DNA of 33,039 nucleotides, from assembly GCA_048204295.1 (NCBI GenBank), contig DBFBLF010000011.1, positions 1 through 33,039 on the forward strand, given 5' to 3'. Source of the stretch: Metaruminococcus_A sp900762715. GTDB lineage: Bacteria; Bacillota; Clostridia; Oscillospirales; Ruminococcaceae. Both the position numbers and the translations under genes were made by a program. Below, one piece after another: positions 1 to 7,601 of this stretch. A model generated the notes under the pieces. It was not told the DNA's origin and did not search any database. It worked only from the letters and a program-made list of their open reading frames with translations. Positions within the stretch are counted from its first letter, which is position 1. Every line of letters starts with the position of its first letter.

Positions 1-1
1 T

Positions 2-487
2 CCGGCAGGGGTGCTCTATATGCCTGCCGGCGAGGCTTCCCTTGTCCTGCCCCGGGAGGCCTCTGCGCTGGTGGCCGAAAAGCAGCGGGTTTCCCAGTAT
101 AAAATGAACGGTTTTGTTTTGGAAGACCCGGAGGTGGTTTCGGCCATGGAGGAAAACGCAAAAGGCGTTTTTATTCCGGTTGAACGGAACAAAGACGGGA
201 GCTTCGGCAAGCGTTCCTCCCTTCTTAAGTTGGAGGAGCTTGGAAAAATGGAGCGGTATGTAAACCGGCTGGTTTTGAGAATGGCTGGGGAGCTGCACCG
301 GGGTGGAATTCCCGCTGCACCTGTTTACAGCGGCGGTACTAAGCCTCCTTGCGAATACTGCGACTACAGCTCTGTTTGTGGACAGAAAAATACGGCGGAA
401 AAAACGCCGCCGGTAGATGATTTGGATAAAGAACGTTTTTTTGCTGAGATTGGGGGTGACGGGGATGCCAGTGCACAGCTGGACTGA
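2..487 (+). CDS. addB: AddB, ATP-dependent nuclease/helicase subunit B (C-terminal end only)
   Basis: This is the last ~161 residues of a gene whose start lies before the window; the frame is open from base 2. AddB is the partner of AddA in the double-strand-break-resecting helicase-nuclease that replaces RecBCD in Bacillota. The visible end carries the pattern C-x2-C-x5-C (CEYCDYSSVC, codons near 347-376), which matches the three C-terminal cysteines that, with one upstream cysteine outside this window, hold the 4Fe-4S cluster of AddB next to its RecB-type nuclease domain. The gene overlaps the start of addA by 23 bases, which suggests translational coupling. The nuclease catalytic residues themselves lie mostly outside the window, so activity cannot be judged here. 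Confidence 0.9.
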   Translation, partial: PAGVLYMPAGEASLVLPREASALVAEKQRVSQYKMNGFVLEDPEVVSAMEENAKGVFIPVERNKDGSFGKRSSLLKLEELGKMERYVNRLVLRMAGELHRGGIPAAPVYSGGTKPPCEYCDYSSVCGQKNTAEKTPPVDDLDKERFFAEIGGDGDASAQLD

Positions 488-3400
488 GGAACAGCGCCAT
501 GCAATTGAAGCCGAAGGCGGCGGTGTTCTGGTTTCCGCTGCTGCCGGCAGCGGAAAAACTGCCGTCTTGGTTGAACGGGTCATCCGTCTAATCACCCGCG
601 AGGTAAATCCTGTTCCGGCCGACCGCCTTTTGGTTGTGACTTTTACCAAAGCGGCCGCGGCTGAAATGAAACAGCGGATTTCCGCGGCCTTGGCAGAACG
701 GATTGCTGCCGACCCCGGAAATCAGCTTTACCTGGAACAACAAATCCTGCTTTCCCGGGCGCATATCTGCACCATTCACGCTTTTTGCGGCGAATTGCTG
801 CGGGATAATTTTGAACAGCTTAATATTGCGCCTGACTTCAGAATTGCCGACGATGCGGAAATCGGACTTTTGAAAAAGGCGGCGGTCGACCGGGTTCTGG
901 AAGAGAGCTATGAAGCGGGAGAAGAAAGCTTTTTGAACCTCGCGGAGTTTTATTCGTCCCGGACCGACCAGCTCCTTGCCGACCAGATTTTGTTGATTTA
1001 TGAATTTATCCGCTCTCACCCATTCCCGCTCCGTTGGCTTGACGAGCAGGAAGCATGTTACCAGCGCGCTGTCCAAACAGGGGAGTTCCCCTGGATGGAT
1101 ACGGTGATTCAGGAGGCGCTGGAGGCCTTGGACTACTGTCAGTCCCTGATCCGGTCGGCTTTAGATCAAATGGATGGCGACCCGATGATGACTGAAAGCT
1201 ACCGACCTGCATTTGAAAGCGACAGGCTTTTTCTGTCTGATCTTTCGGCGCGGCTGCGGGCAGGAAAATGGGACAAGGCGGTTGAAACTGCCGGAGGATA
1301 TGCTTTTCCAGCTTTAAAAGCGCTGAGAAAATATGAAGACGCGGAAAAAAAAGATGCGGTCGGGGAACTGCGCAAGGAAATAAAGGGCACGCTGACATCG
1401 GTAAAAGAGCTGATGCTCCGCTGTTCCTCAACGCAGGGGATTTTAGAGGATTTGGAACGGGTTCTTCCTATTATGAAGGCACTGTTTGATGTTGTCAGAA
1501 AAACTTATGAAGTGTTGGAAGAAGAGAAAAGGGAAAAAAACGTTCTTGATTTTTCAGACCTTGAGCTTCTGGCCCTCCGGGTTCTTGCTGTTCCGGATGA
1601 CAGCGGTTTTGTAAAAATGGCGTTGGCCCACAGCTATGAAACGCGTTTTGAAGAAATCCTGGTAGACGAGTATCAGGATGTCAACGAGGTTCAGGATACG
1701 ATTTTCCGCGCGCTTTCCCGGGAAGAAAGCAACCTGTTTTTTGTTGGGGATGTCAAACAGAGCATTTACCGGTTCAGAAAGGCAATGCCCGAGCTTTTTC
1801 TGCGGAGGAGCGAAAGCGCTTTTCTCTATGATGGTGAACATTATCCGGCAAGGATCAGGCTTGATGCAAATTTCCGCAGCCGCAGCGGCGTAACAGGGGC
1901 GGTCAACTTCCTTTTCGGCATTTTAATGAGCCGTGGCCTTGGCGACGTGGACTATGCTGGGGAACAATTAAAACCTCTTGCCGAATTTGCCGGAGAAGCC
2001 GGCGGTGAAGCGCAGTTCCATATCATTGATTATTCGGCGGAGACAGAGGCGGAGGAAGAGCGCGTCACCTATGAAGCGCGCCATATTGCCTACGAAATCC
2101 GCAGGATGGTTGCGCAGGGAATGCAGGTGAACGACCGCGGAAAACTCCGACGGTGCCGGTTCAGCGATTTTTGCGTCCTGCTCCGATCCATGAAAGACCG
2201 TGCGCTTTTATTTGAAAAAGAGTTCAAGCGGCAGGGGGTCCCTCTCTGGAACGATGTGTCCGCCGGCTATTTTGATTCTGAGGAAGTCTCTGCAGTCTTG
2301 AATTTACTTAAAATACTGGATAACCCTCTGCAGGACGTCCCGCTGCTTGCCGTGCTTTTTTCACCGCTGTACGGTTTTACTCCGGATGAAGTAACTGAAA
2401 TTCGGCTCTGCGAAAAATCACAGCCTCTTTACTTTGCGCTGAAACGCTTTGCAGAGGATGGAAACGAAAAAGCGGCCGCCTTTTTAAAGTCGGTTGAACG
2501 TTTCCGCGCAATGGGAGCGGTCAGCCGGCTTGATGAACTTCTTCAGTCGATTTATGATGCAACCGGTTTCATGGCCTTTGCAGGCGCGTCGCAAAACGGG
2601 GAGCAGAGAACGGCTAACCTCAGGTTATTGCTGAAATATGCCAGACACTATGAAGAGGCGGGTTACCGCGGCGTTTCAAGCTTTATCCGGTTTGTAGACC
2701 GCACGCTGGAACGCGGGCAGGACTTTGACGCCGCCAACGTTATCAACGAACGGGCGGATGTGGTAAGACTGATGAGCATCCACCGTTCCAAAGGGCTTGA
2801 ATTCCCGGTTTGTTTTGTGGCGGATTTGGGGAAGCAGTTTAACACGCTGGACCTGCGGGGTGAGATTTTACTCCATCCGGAACAGGGGATTGGCTTTAAA
2901 ATCAGGGAGCCGCAAACATTGAAACGGTATACGACCCTCCCGTACGAGGCGCTGCGCCGTTCAATTACGAAGGATATGCTGGCGGAGGAGCTGCGGGTAC
3001 TTTACGTTGCGCTGACTCGCCCAAAAGAAAAATTGATTTTAGTGCTGTCCTGTAACGGTCTGCAAAACGCCGTCGAAAAAGCGGTTCGAAAAAGCGGCGC
3101 GTCTTTCCCACCGTCTCCGTATCTTTTACGGGGGATGAAAAGCTTTGGCGAGTGGCTCATAACGGCTATGCTGGGCAGCACTGAGTTATACGCCGCAGCG
3201 GATATAAGGCCTGCGCAGGGGGTGCTGCCGCATGAAAGTGGAATTGACGTTCATATTTATCCGCCGGTTACTGGAGATGGTGCCGGCGAACTGGAGGTGG
3301 AAGACCGGTCCCAGGTTGACGGCGTTCTGCTGGAACAGCTTAAAGACAGGCTTGCGTTCCGCTATCCTTATGAGGAAGTCGCCCGCCTTCCCGGGAAAAT

Positions 3401-3983
3401 GACGGTGACGCAGGTGACCAAAGGCGCTTCTTCTAAAACCGCAGTTCTTGCCAAGCCCTCATTTTTACTCAAACGCCAGTTCTCGGCCGCAGAGCGTGGA
3501 ACAATCCTTCACCGCTTTATGCAGCATATTGATTTAAACGCCATAGCAGTAGAGCAGGAAATTGCAAGACAGCTCGAGGCGGCTTTTCTCTCAGAAGACC
3601 AGGCGGCGGCACTTGATGCCGGAAGTATAAAAAAATTTTTGACCTCGGATATTGCGCGCCGGATGCGGGATGCGGGGCCGAACCTATACCGGGAATATAA
3701 GTTTATGTATGAAATGGATGCTTCCGAACTCTATGATATTCCAGGCGCAGAAACGGAAACGGTGCTCATCCAAGGCGTTGCCGATGCGATTATCGCAGAG
3801 CATGACGGCCTTACGGTTATTGACTATAAAACAGACCGCGTGGGGGAGGTAGAGGAACTTGACGAACGTTATCGCGCGCAGCTTGAGCTATACGGGCGGG
3901 CGTTGTCTAAAAATTTTGGATGTCCGGTAAAGCGCAGGGTGATTTATTCTTTTTCGCTTTCAAAAGAGCTTGAATTAAATTAA
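465..3983 (+). CDS. addA: AddA, ATP-dependent helicase/nuclease subunit A
   Basis: A UvrD-family superfamily 1 helicase fused to a RecB-type nuclease, 1172 residues, the normal size for AddA. With AddB it unwinds and degrades DNA ends up to Chi and loads RecA. Visible motifs: Q-motif (Q10), Walker A AAAGSGKT (residues 25-32), Walker B DEYQD (401-405), motif III/IV VGDVKQSIYRFR, motif V MSIHRSKGLEFP, motif VI EELRVLYVALTRPKEKL, and at the C-terminus the nuclease core DYKTD (D1120, K1122). The frame is open further upstream to base 417. The ATG at 465 is chosen because it gives the family N-terminus (WTEEQ...AAAGSGKT) and sits after a G-rich ribosome site inside the end of addB. It ends eight bases before the infC -35 box, with no terminator visible between. 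Confidence 0.97.
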   Translation: MPVHSWTEEQRHAIEAEGGGVLVSAAAGSGKTAVLVERVIRLITREVNPVPADRLLVVTFTKAAAAEMKQRISAALAERIAADPGNQLYLEQQILLSRAHICTIHAFCGELLRDNFEQLNIAPDFRIADDAEIGLLKKAAVDRVLEESYEAGEESFLNLAEFYSSRTDQLLADQILLIYEFIRSHPFPLRWLDEQEACYQRAVQTGEFPWMDTVIQEALEALDYCQSLIRSALDQMDGDPMMTESYRPAFESDRLFLSDLSARLRAGKWDKAVETAGGYAFPALKALRKYEDAEKKDAVGELRKEIKGTLTSVKELMLRCSSTQGILEDLERVLPIMKALFDVVRKTYEVLEEEKREKNVLDFSDLELLALRVLAVPDDSGFVKMALAHSYETRFEEILVDEYQDVNEVQDTIFRALSREESNLFFVGDVKQSIYRFRKAMPELFLRRSESAFLYDGEHYPARIRLDANFRSRSGVTGAVNFLFGILMSRGLGDVDYAGEQLKPLAEFAGEAGGEAQFHIIDYSAETEAEEERVTYEARHIAYEIRRMVAQGMQVNDRGKLRRCRFSDFCVLLRSMKDRALLFEKEFKRQGVPLWNDVSAGYFDSEEVSAVLNLLKILDNPLQDVPLLAVLFSPLYGFTPDEVTEIRLCEKSQPLYFALKRFAEDGNEKAAAFLKSVERFRAMGAVSRLDELLQSIYDATGFMAFAGASQNGEQRTANLRLLLKYARHYEEAGYRGVSSFIRFVDRTLERGQDFDAANVINERADVVRLMSIHRSKGLEFPVCFVADLGKQFNTLDLRGEILLHPEQGIGFKIREPQTLKRYTTLPYEALRRSITKDMLAEELRVLYVALTRPKEKLILVLSCNGLQNAVEKAVRKSGASFPPSPYLLRGMKSFGEWLITAMLGSTELYAAADIRPAQGVLPHESGIDVHIYPPVTGDGAGELEVEDRSQVDGVLLEQLKDRLAFRYPYEEVARLPGKMTVTQVTKGASSKTAVLAKPSFLLKRQFSAAERGTILHRFMQHIDLNAIAVEQEIARQLEAAFLSEDQAAALDAGSIKKFLTSDIARRMRDAGPNLYREYKFMYEMDASELYDIPGAETETVLIQGVADAIIAEHDGLTVIDYKTDRVGEVEELDERYRAQLELYGRALSKNFGCPVKRRVIYSFSLSKELELN

Positions 3984-3991
3984 TATTTCCC

Positions 3992-4020
3992 TTGACATTT
4001 TTAAAAGATACGGATATAAT
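3992..4020 (+). promoter_or_regulatory. Sigma-A promoter of the infC-rpmI-rplT operon
   Basis: Perfect vegetative consensus: TTGACA at 3992-3997 and TATAAT at 4015-4020, separated by 17 bases. The expected start of transcription is about 4026-4028. It lies immediately after the addA stop codon, so the operon begins with an untranslated leader of about 275 bases. Confidence 0.9.
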
Positions 4021-4026
4021 AATATG

Positions 4027-4145
4027 GAAAACAAAGCAGAACCGTTCGTTCTCACCTATGGGCAGACGCCCCGTGGTCAATACTTTTCATTGGTAATGTG
4101 TGATGAGTATTTATGAGCGCAGACGGTTTTGTCTGCGCTTTTATT
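4027..4145 (+). ncRNA. infC operon leader RNA, L20-leader type, ending in an attenuator
   Basis: A ~119-base untranslated segment between a consensus promoter and an intrinsic terminator. Visible pairings: GGGC/GCCC (4060-4063 with 4068-4071), AATACT/AGTATT (4079-4084 with 4106-4111), CATT/AATG inside it, then the terminator stem GCGCAGAC/GTCTGCGC. The hexamer GCAGAC occurs both in the first hairpin (4062-4067) and in the left arm of the terminator (4119-4124), so the upstream copy could pair with GTCTGC and act as antiterminator. In Bacillus subtilis the infC operon is known to be controlled by L20 through transcription attenuation in such a leader. Placement, length and architecture fit that class. 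Membership is inferred, not tested against the covariance model. Confidence 0.65.
4117..4145 (+). terminator. Intrinsic terminator (attenuator) in the infC leader
   Basis: Eight perfect base pairs, GCGCAGAC (4117-4124) with GTCTGCGC (4131-4138), loop GGTTTT, followed by TTTTATT. It stands 155 bases upstream of the infC start codon and cannot end any complete gene, so it is most simply an attenuator. Confidence 0.85.
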
Positions 4146-4300
4146 GTGTGAAAGCATGGGGCTAGGTTGTTTATTACAAGCTGTGGCTTGCGTACTATTG
4201 CTGAAACACAGAAAGAGTAAAAGCCCGTTCCGGCGTTTTACCGCAGCAGGCGGGCTGGGGTCTTATTTGATTAACGTGTGTGGCATGGAGGTGCTTAGTC
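4146..4300 (+). other. Second part of the infC leader, structured, no gene
   Basis: After the attenuator there are 155 untranslated bases before infC. They contain a small hairpin CAAGC-TGTG-GCTTG (4177-4190) and a larger imperfect one whose outer arms are AGCCCG (4222-4227) and CGGGCT (4251-4256), with an inner CGG/CCG pairing. The segment ends with the infC ribosome site. No credible reading frame is present. The function of this part is not known to me; it could belong to a longer leader fold or to translational control of infC. Confidence 0.5.
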
Positions 4301-4303
4301 ATT
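4287..4303 (+). promoter_or_regulatory. infC ribosome site with ATT start codon
   Basis: GGAGG at 4287-4291 stands nine bases before an ATT codon at 4301-4303. No ATG or other common start lies at a suitable distance in this frame; the GTG at 4280 is upstream of the ribosome site. A rare AUU start is the conserved hallmark of infC and the basis of IF3 self-repression in Escherichia coli. Confidence 0.85.
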
Positions 4304-4828
4304 AACAACAAAAACAACAAAGAGTTGCAGATCAACGAAGAAATTCGTGACAAAGAGGTTCGTCTCATCGGAGCCGAAGGGGAGCAGGTCGGAATCGTAG
4401 CAATTTCTGAAGCAATGCGCCAGGCGATTGAAAAGAATTTGGACCTTGTTAAAATTGCCCCGCAGGCGCAGCCGCCTGTTTGCCGTATTATGGATTACGG
4501 CAAATACCGTTTTGAACAGGCTAAGAAGGAAAAAGAAGCCCGTAAGAACCAGAAGACGGTTGAAGTCAAAGAAATCCGGATGTCGCTCAATATTGATACG
4601 AACGATTTTAATACCAAGGTCAACCACACCATCCGCTTTTTAAAGGGCGGAGACAAGGTTAAAGTTTCAGTTCGTTTTCGCGGCAGAGAGATGACGCACA
4701 CCAACCTGGGCAACGCTTTATTGGAGCGCTTCAGAGAAGCCTGTTCTGAATACGGAGTTGTTGAAAAGCCACCGAAGATGGAAGGCCGAAGCCTCAGTAT
4801 GGTTGTTTCGGCGAAGCCGGTCAAATAA
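4301..4828 (+). CDS. infC: Translation initiation factor IF-3
   Basis: IF3 binds the 30S subunit, prevents premature 50S joining and discriminates against non-standard start codons and non-initiator tRNA. The 175-residue product has the usual two-domain layout: an N-terminal domain beginning NNKELQINEEIRDKEVRLIG, a lysine-rich linker around residues 75-95, and a C-terminal domain (MSLNIDTNDFNTKVN..., ending GRSLSMVVSAKP). The start is ATT, chosen because the GGAGG ribosome site at 4287 fixes it and because the family starts there. An upstream GTG (4280) would add seven residues and destroy the ribosome-site spacing. It is the first gene of infC-rpmI-rplT, behind an attenuated leader, so it is probably controlled both by L20 at transcription and by IF3 itself at the start codon. 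Confidence 0.97.
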   Translation: MNNKNNKELQINEEIRDKEVRLIGAEGEQVGIVAISEAMRQAIEKNLDLVKIAPQAQPPVCRIMDYGKYRFEQAKKEKEARKNQKTVEVKEIRMSLNIDTNDFNTKVNHTIRFLKGGDKVKVSVRFRGREMTHTNLGNALLERFREACSEYGVVEKPPKMEGRSLSMVVSAKPVK

Positions 4829-4856
4829 GAGGAACAATTCAAGGAGGATAATAATT

Positions 4857-5054
4857 ATGCCGAAAGTAAAAACACACAGTGGAGCCAAAAAGCGTTTTCA
4901 CATGACCAAAAACGGCAAAGTAAAACGCGCGCATGCTTACAAAAGCCATATCCTGAACAAAAAGAGCACCAAACGCAAACGCGGCCTCCGCAAAGCCGGT
5001 TATGCCGATAAAACAAATGTGGCGGCAATCAAAGTTTTGGTTCCCTACAAATAA
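4857..5054 (+). CDS. rpmI: 50S ribosomal protein L35 (bL35)
   Basis: A 65-residue, strongly basic protein with the family pattern MPKVKTHSGAKKRF at the start and HILNKKSTKRKR in the middle. L35 is a small structural protein of the large subunit. The frame extends upstream into infC, but the ATG at 4857 has AAGGAGG (4841-4847) at correct spacing and gives the exact family N-terminus. It is the middle gene of infC-rpmI-rplT, 28 bases after infC. Confidence 0.98.
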   Translation: MPKVKTHSGAKKRFHMTKNGKVKRAHAYKSHILNKKSTKRKRGLRKAGYADKTNVAAIKVLVPYK

Positions 5055-5101
5055 ATTGCGGACGTTCGATAAACTGAAACAAATGTTGGAGGATATGAAT
5101 T

Positions 5102-5458
5102 ATGGCACGTGTTAAAGGCGCGATGATGACTCGCAAAAGAAGAAAGAAAACTTTAAAATTAGCGAAAGGCTACTGGGGCGGTAAGAGCAAGCTCTTTAGA
5201 ACCGCAAAAGAAGCTGTTATGAAATCTGGCCAGTACGCTTACATTGGCCGTAAACAGAAAAAACGTGATTTCAGAAGCCTTTGGATTACCAGGATTTCTG
5301 CGGGCTGCAAAATGAACGGCATGAACTATTCTACTTTCATGAATGGCCTGAAAAAAGCCGGCATCACCCTTAACCGCAAAATGCTCTCTGAAATTGCCAT
5401 TGCTGACGAGGCCGCTTTTACCGCTCTTTGTGAGCAGGCAAAGGCTGCTTTGAAATAA
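5102..5458 (+). CDS. rplT: 50S ribosomal protein L20 (bL20)
   Basis: A 118-residue protein of standard length beginning MARVKGAMMTRKRRKK, with the long basic N-terminal extension that threads into 23S rRNA and a globular C-terminal half (ITRISAGCKMNGMNYSTF, LNRKMLSEIA). L20 is needed for early large-subunit assembly. In Bacillota it is also the repressor of this operon through the infC leader, so the upstream attenuator and this gene probably form a feedback loop. A GGAGG ribosome site (5088-5092) precedes the ATG. It is the last gene of the operon, followed by a strong terminator. Confidence 0.98.
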   Translation: MARVKGAMMTRKRRKKTLKLAKGYWGGKSKLFRTAKEAVMKSGQYAYIGRKQKKRDFRSLWITRISAGCKMNGMNYSTFMNGLKKAGITLNRKMLSEIAIADEAAFTALCEQAKAALK

Positions 5459-5470
5459 GTCATTGGTTAA

Positions 5471-5504
5471 AACGCTCAAGCCGCGCAGGCTTGAGCGTTT
5501 TTAT
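5471..5504 (+). terminator. Intrinsic terminator after rplT
   Basis: Perfect stem AACGCTCAAGCC (5471-5482) with GGCTTGAGCGTT (5488-5499), loop GCGCA, running into a T-tract. It closes the infC-rpmI-rplT operon. Confidence 0.95.
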
Positions 5505-5533
5505 AAAGTGTTCAGTAGAAAGGCGGAAGAATA

Positions 5534-6319
5534 TTGGAGCCGATTTTCAGCCGCGACAACCCGCGGGTAAAGGAATACTGTAAACTTGGAAGCGGAAAGC
5601 AGACGCGCCGGAAACTGGGCAGGTTTACGCTTGAGGGAACCAGGCTCTGTGAAGAAGCGGTGAGATCGGGAATCACGGTTGATTACGCTTTTGCGTCGGC
5701 AGATTGGTGCAGTGCGCACAAAGAAGCTCTGCGTTCTCTTGAAGATGACGGCGTTCTGATTTTTCAAATCTCCGAACAGGTAGAAAAGCGGATTTCTGAA
5801 ACCTCGGGACCGCAGGGGATCTATTTTGTTTGCGCGTCGATCCCGCAGGTAGAACTGAGTGAATTAACCGAAAAAGAAAAAATACTCTGCCTGTACGATA
5901 TTCAGGACCCGGGAAACCTGGGAACGATAATTCGCTCTGCCGATGCGTTTGGTTTTGAAGCGGTGGTTTTAAGCAGAGACTGCTGCGACCTCTTTTCGCC
6001 TAAAGCGCTGCGCTCTGCCATGGGTTCTGTGTTTCACCTTCCTTATTATATAGCGCCGGATATGCCTGCCTTTGAACGAGAAATGGCGGCTTACGGTAAA
6101 GTCTCCGCTGCCGCTGTTTTAGAAAATGCAGACCTTCAGGCCGGTTGTTGCATTTTACCGGAGATTCATTTATTATATATAGGGAATGAAGGCAATGGGC
6201 TTCCAGAAAGTTTTGCGCAGGCCTGCCGTTACCGGATTACTCTTCCGATGAAAGGGAAAGCAGAGTCGCTCAATGCGGCGATGGCGGCGGGAATTTTAAT
6301 GTGGGAGCTCACGAAATAA
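5534..6319 (+). CDS. TrmH/SpoU-family RNA 2'-O-ribose methyltransferase
   Basis: A SPOUT-class enzyme, 261 residues, that transfers a methyl group from S-adenosylmethionine to a ribose 2'-OH in rRNA or tRNA. Residues 1-~105 form the SpoU substrate-binding domain (SRDNPRVKEYCKL... RFTLEGTRLCEEA). The C-terminal domain shows all three SpoU motifs: DPGNLGTIIRSADAFGF (N128, R134), IGNEGNGLPESF, and ITLPMKGKAESLNAAMAAGI. The start is TTG at 5534, with a G-rich site (AAGGCGG) upstream, only 30 bases after the rplT terminator. No separate promoter is visible, so it may be served by readthrough or by a promoter I do not recognise. The exact nucleotide target cannot be read from sequence; the closest role would be RlmB- or YsgA-like. 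Confidence 0.92.
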   Translation: MEPIFSRDNPRVKEYCKLGSGKQTRRKLGRFTLEGTRLCEEAVRSGITVDYAFASADWCSAHKEALRSLEDDGVLIFQISEQVEKRISETSGPQGIYFVCASIPQVELSELTEKEKILCLYDIQDPGNLGTIIRSADAFGFEAVVLSRDCCDLFSPKALRSAMGSVFHLPYYIAPDMPAFEREMAAYGKVSAAAVLENADLQAGCCILPEIHLLYIGNEGNGLPESFAQACRYRITLPMKGKAESLNAAMAAGILMWELTK

Positions 6320-6337
6320 AAAACGGAGGCGAACGTC

Positions 6338-7585
6338 GTGGATGGTTTGAATTACTGGGTCTGGCTGTCCCAATGCTTTGTACCTGGCAGCGATAAGCCG
6401 AATCAGCTCTTGCTTGATTTTGGCTCGCCGGAGGAATTTTATAAACAGGGTTTGCCGGAGCTGAAAGAAATTGACTACCTCACGGATGTTGAACGCTCTA
6501 AAATTGAACGCACTTCCCTGGAACGGGCCGATTTCATTTTGGCCGAGTGCAGACGCTTGGGAATTCAGGTGATTACGCTTGAGAACGCCTTATATCCCAA
6601 GCATTTGAAGTCAATTTTTGCGGCTCCTCTGGTTTTGTACTTAAAGGGTACGCTGGATGGTTTAGACGACGTTCCGTTGATTACGGTGGTTGGAACTAGA
6701 GACGCTTCTGAATATGGCAAACGCCTTACTGGGAATATCTGTTTTGAACTGGCGCGGGCCGGCGCTGTAATTGTAAGCGGTTGTGCCGTTGGCATCGACT
6801 GTTATGCACACCTCGGCGCGCTTAAAGCTGGCGGACGGACTATTTCAGTTTTGGGCTGCGGCCTAGATGTAAATTATCCTAGCGTACATCGGGAACTGAA
6901 AGAGCAGATTCTTAAAAAAGGAGGCGCTCTTTTATCGGAGCTGCCGCCCGGCGTTGAGGCTTCTCCTACAATTTTTCCAATCCGCAACCGTATTTTGGCC
7001 GGAATGTCCCTCGGCACCTTGGTAACTGAGGCGCCGGAGCATAGCGGTTCGCTGATTACGGCGCAGCATGCGCTTGAACAGGGACGCGATATTTTCTGTG
7101 TCCCGCCAACCGATTTATATAGTCAGGCTTACAGTGGCGTTATCCGCTATTTGCGGGACGGCGCAACACCGGTTTTCTGCGCCAAGGACGTGATTCTTGA
7201 ATATTTGTCGGTCTATCCACACACAATTGATGTGAGCAGGCTGCTGGACAGCTACGCAGTGCCCGCCGGTCAAACGGTGAAACCTTCCAAAGCAGAGAAA
7301 AAGGCGGTACAAAAACAGCCTGTAAAGGCTGCTCAGCCGGTTCAAACTCCGGCAGCTCCGCCGGAGGAAGAGGACATCTCAAAAAAGCCGGCTACACCTG
7401 CTTCTTTGAATGAGAATGAAAAAAAGGTATATAACTGCCTGGAATTCAAACCCAAGGTGGCCGATGAAATCGCCGCCGCATCGGAAATGGAAATGAAAGA
7501 TGTTCTTGCGGTTTTGACCGCCCTTGAAATTAAAGGCTATGTCTTTTCATGTTCAGGTTCCCGGTACGGCTTACTGAATAAATGA
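6338..7585 (+). CDS. dprA: DNA-processing protein DprA
   Basis: DprA (Smf) binds incoming single-stranded DNA and loads RecA during natural transformation, and is kept in many non-competent bacteria. The 415-residue protein has a helical/SAM-like N-terminus, a Rossmann-like core (VVGTRDASEYGKRL, VSGCAVGIDCYAHLGAL, ISVLGCGLDVNYP, FPIRNRILAGMSLGTLVTEA, SGSLITAQHALEQGRD), a proline/alanine/lysine-rich linker (about residues 310-350) and a C-terminal winged-helix domain (VYNCLEFKPKVADEIAAA...). The start is GTG at 6338 behind GGAGG (6325-6329). It precedes topA and trmFO, the gene order also seen in Bacillus subtilis. No comEA/comEC genes are in this window to show whether uptake machinery exists. 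Confidence 0.96.
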   Translation: MDGLNYWVWLSQCFVPGSDKPNQLLLDFGSPEEFYKQGLPELKEIDYLTDVERSKIERTSLERADFILAECRRLGIQVITLENALYPKHLKSIFAAPLVLYLKGTLDGLDDVPLITVVGTRDASEYGKRLTGNICFELARAGAVIVSGCAVGIDCYAHLGALKAGGRTISVLGCGLDVNYPSVHRELKEQILKKGGALLSELPPGVEASPTIFPIRNRILAGMSLGTLVTEAPEHSGSLITAQHALEQGRDIFCVPPTDLYSQAYSGVIRYLRDGATPVFCAKDVILEYLSVYPHTIDVSRLLDSYAVPAGQTVKPSKAEKKAVQKQPVKAAQPVQTPAAPPEEEDISKKPATPASLNENEKKVYNCLEFKPKVADEIAAASEMEMKDVLAVLTALEIKGYVFSCSGSRYGLLNK

Positions 7586-7601
7586 CGGCGGAGGAGAATG
7601 A

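Noticed and set aside
588..1431. Long open frames on the minus strand inside addA
   Set aside because: They are shadows of addA codon usage, lack ribosome sites and show no known domains; addA has all its helicase motifs.
4103..4165. Short frame (about 20 codons) across the infC leader terminator
   Set aside because: It has no proper ribosome site, runs through the attenuator stem and has no recognisable product; a regulatory leader peptide cannot be supported from sequence alone.
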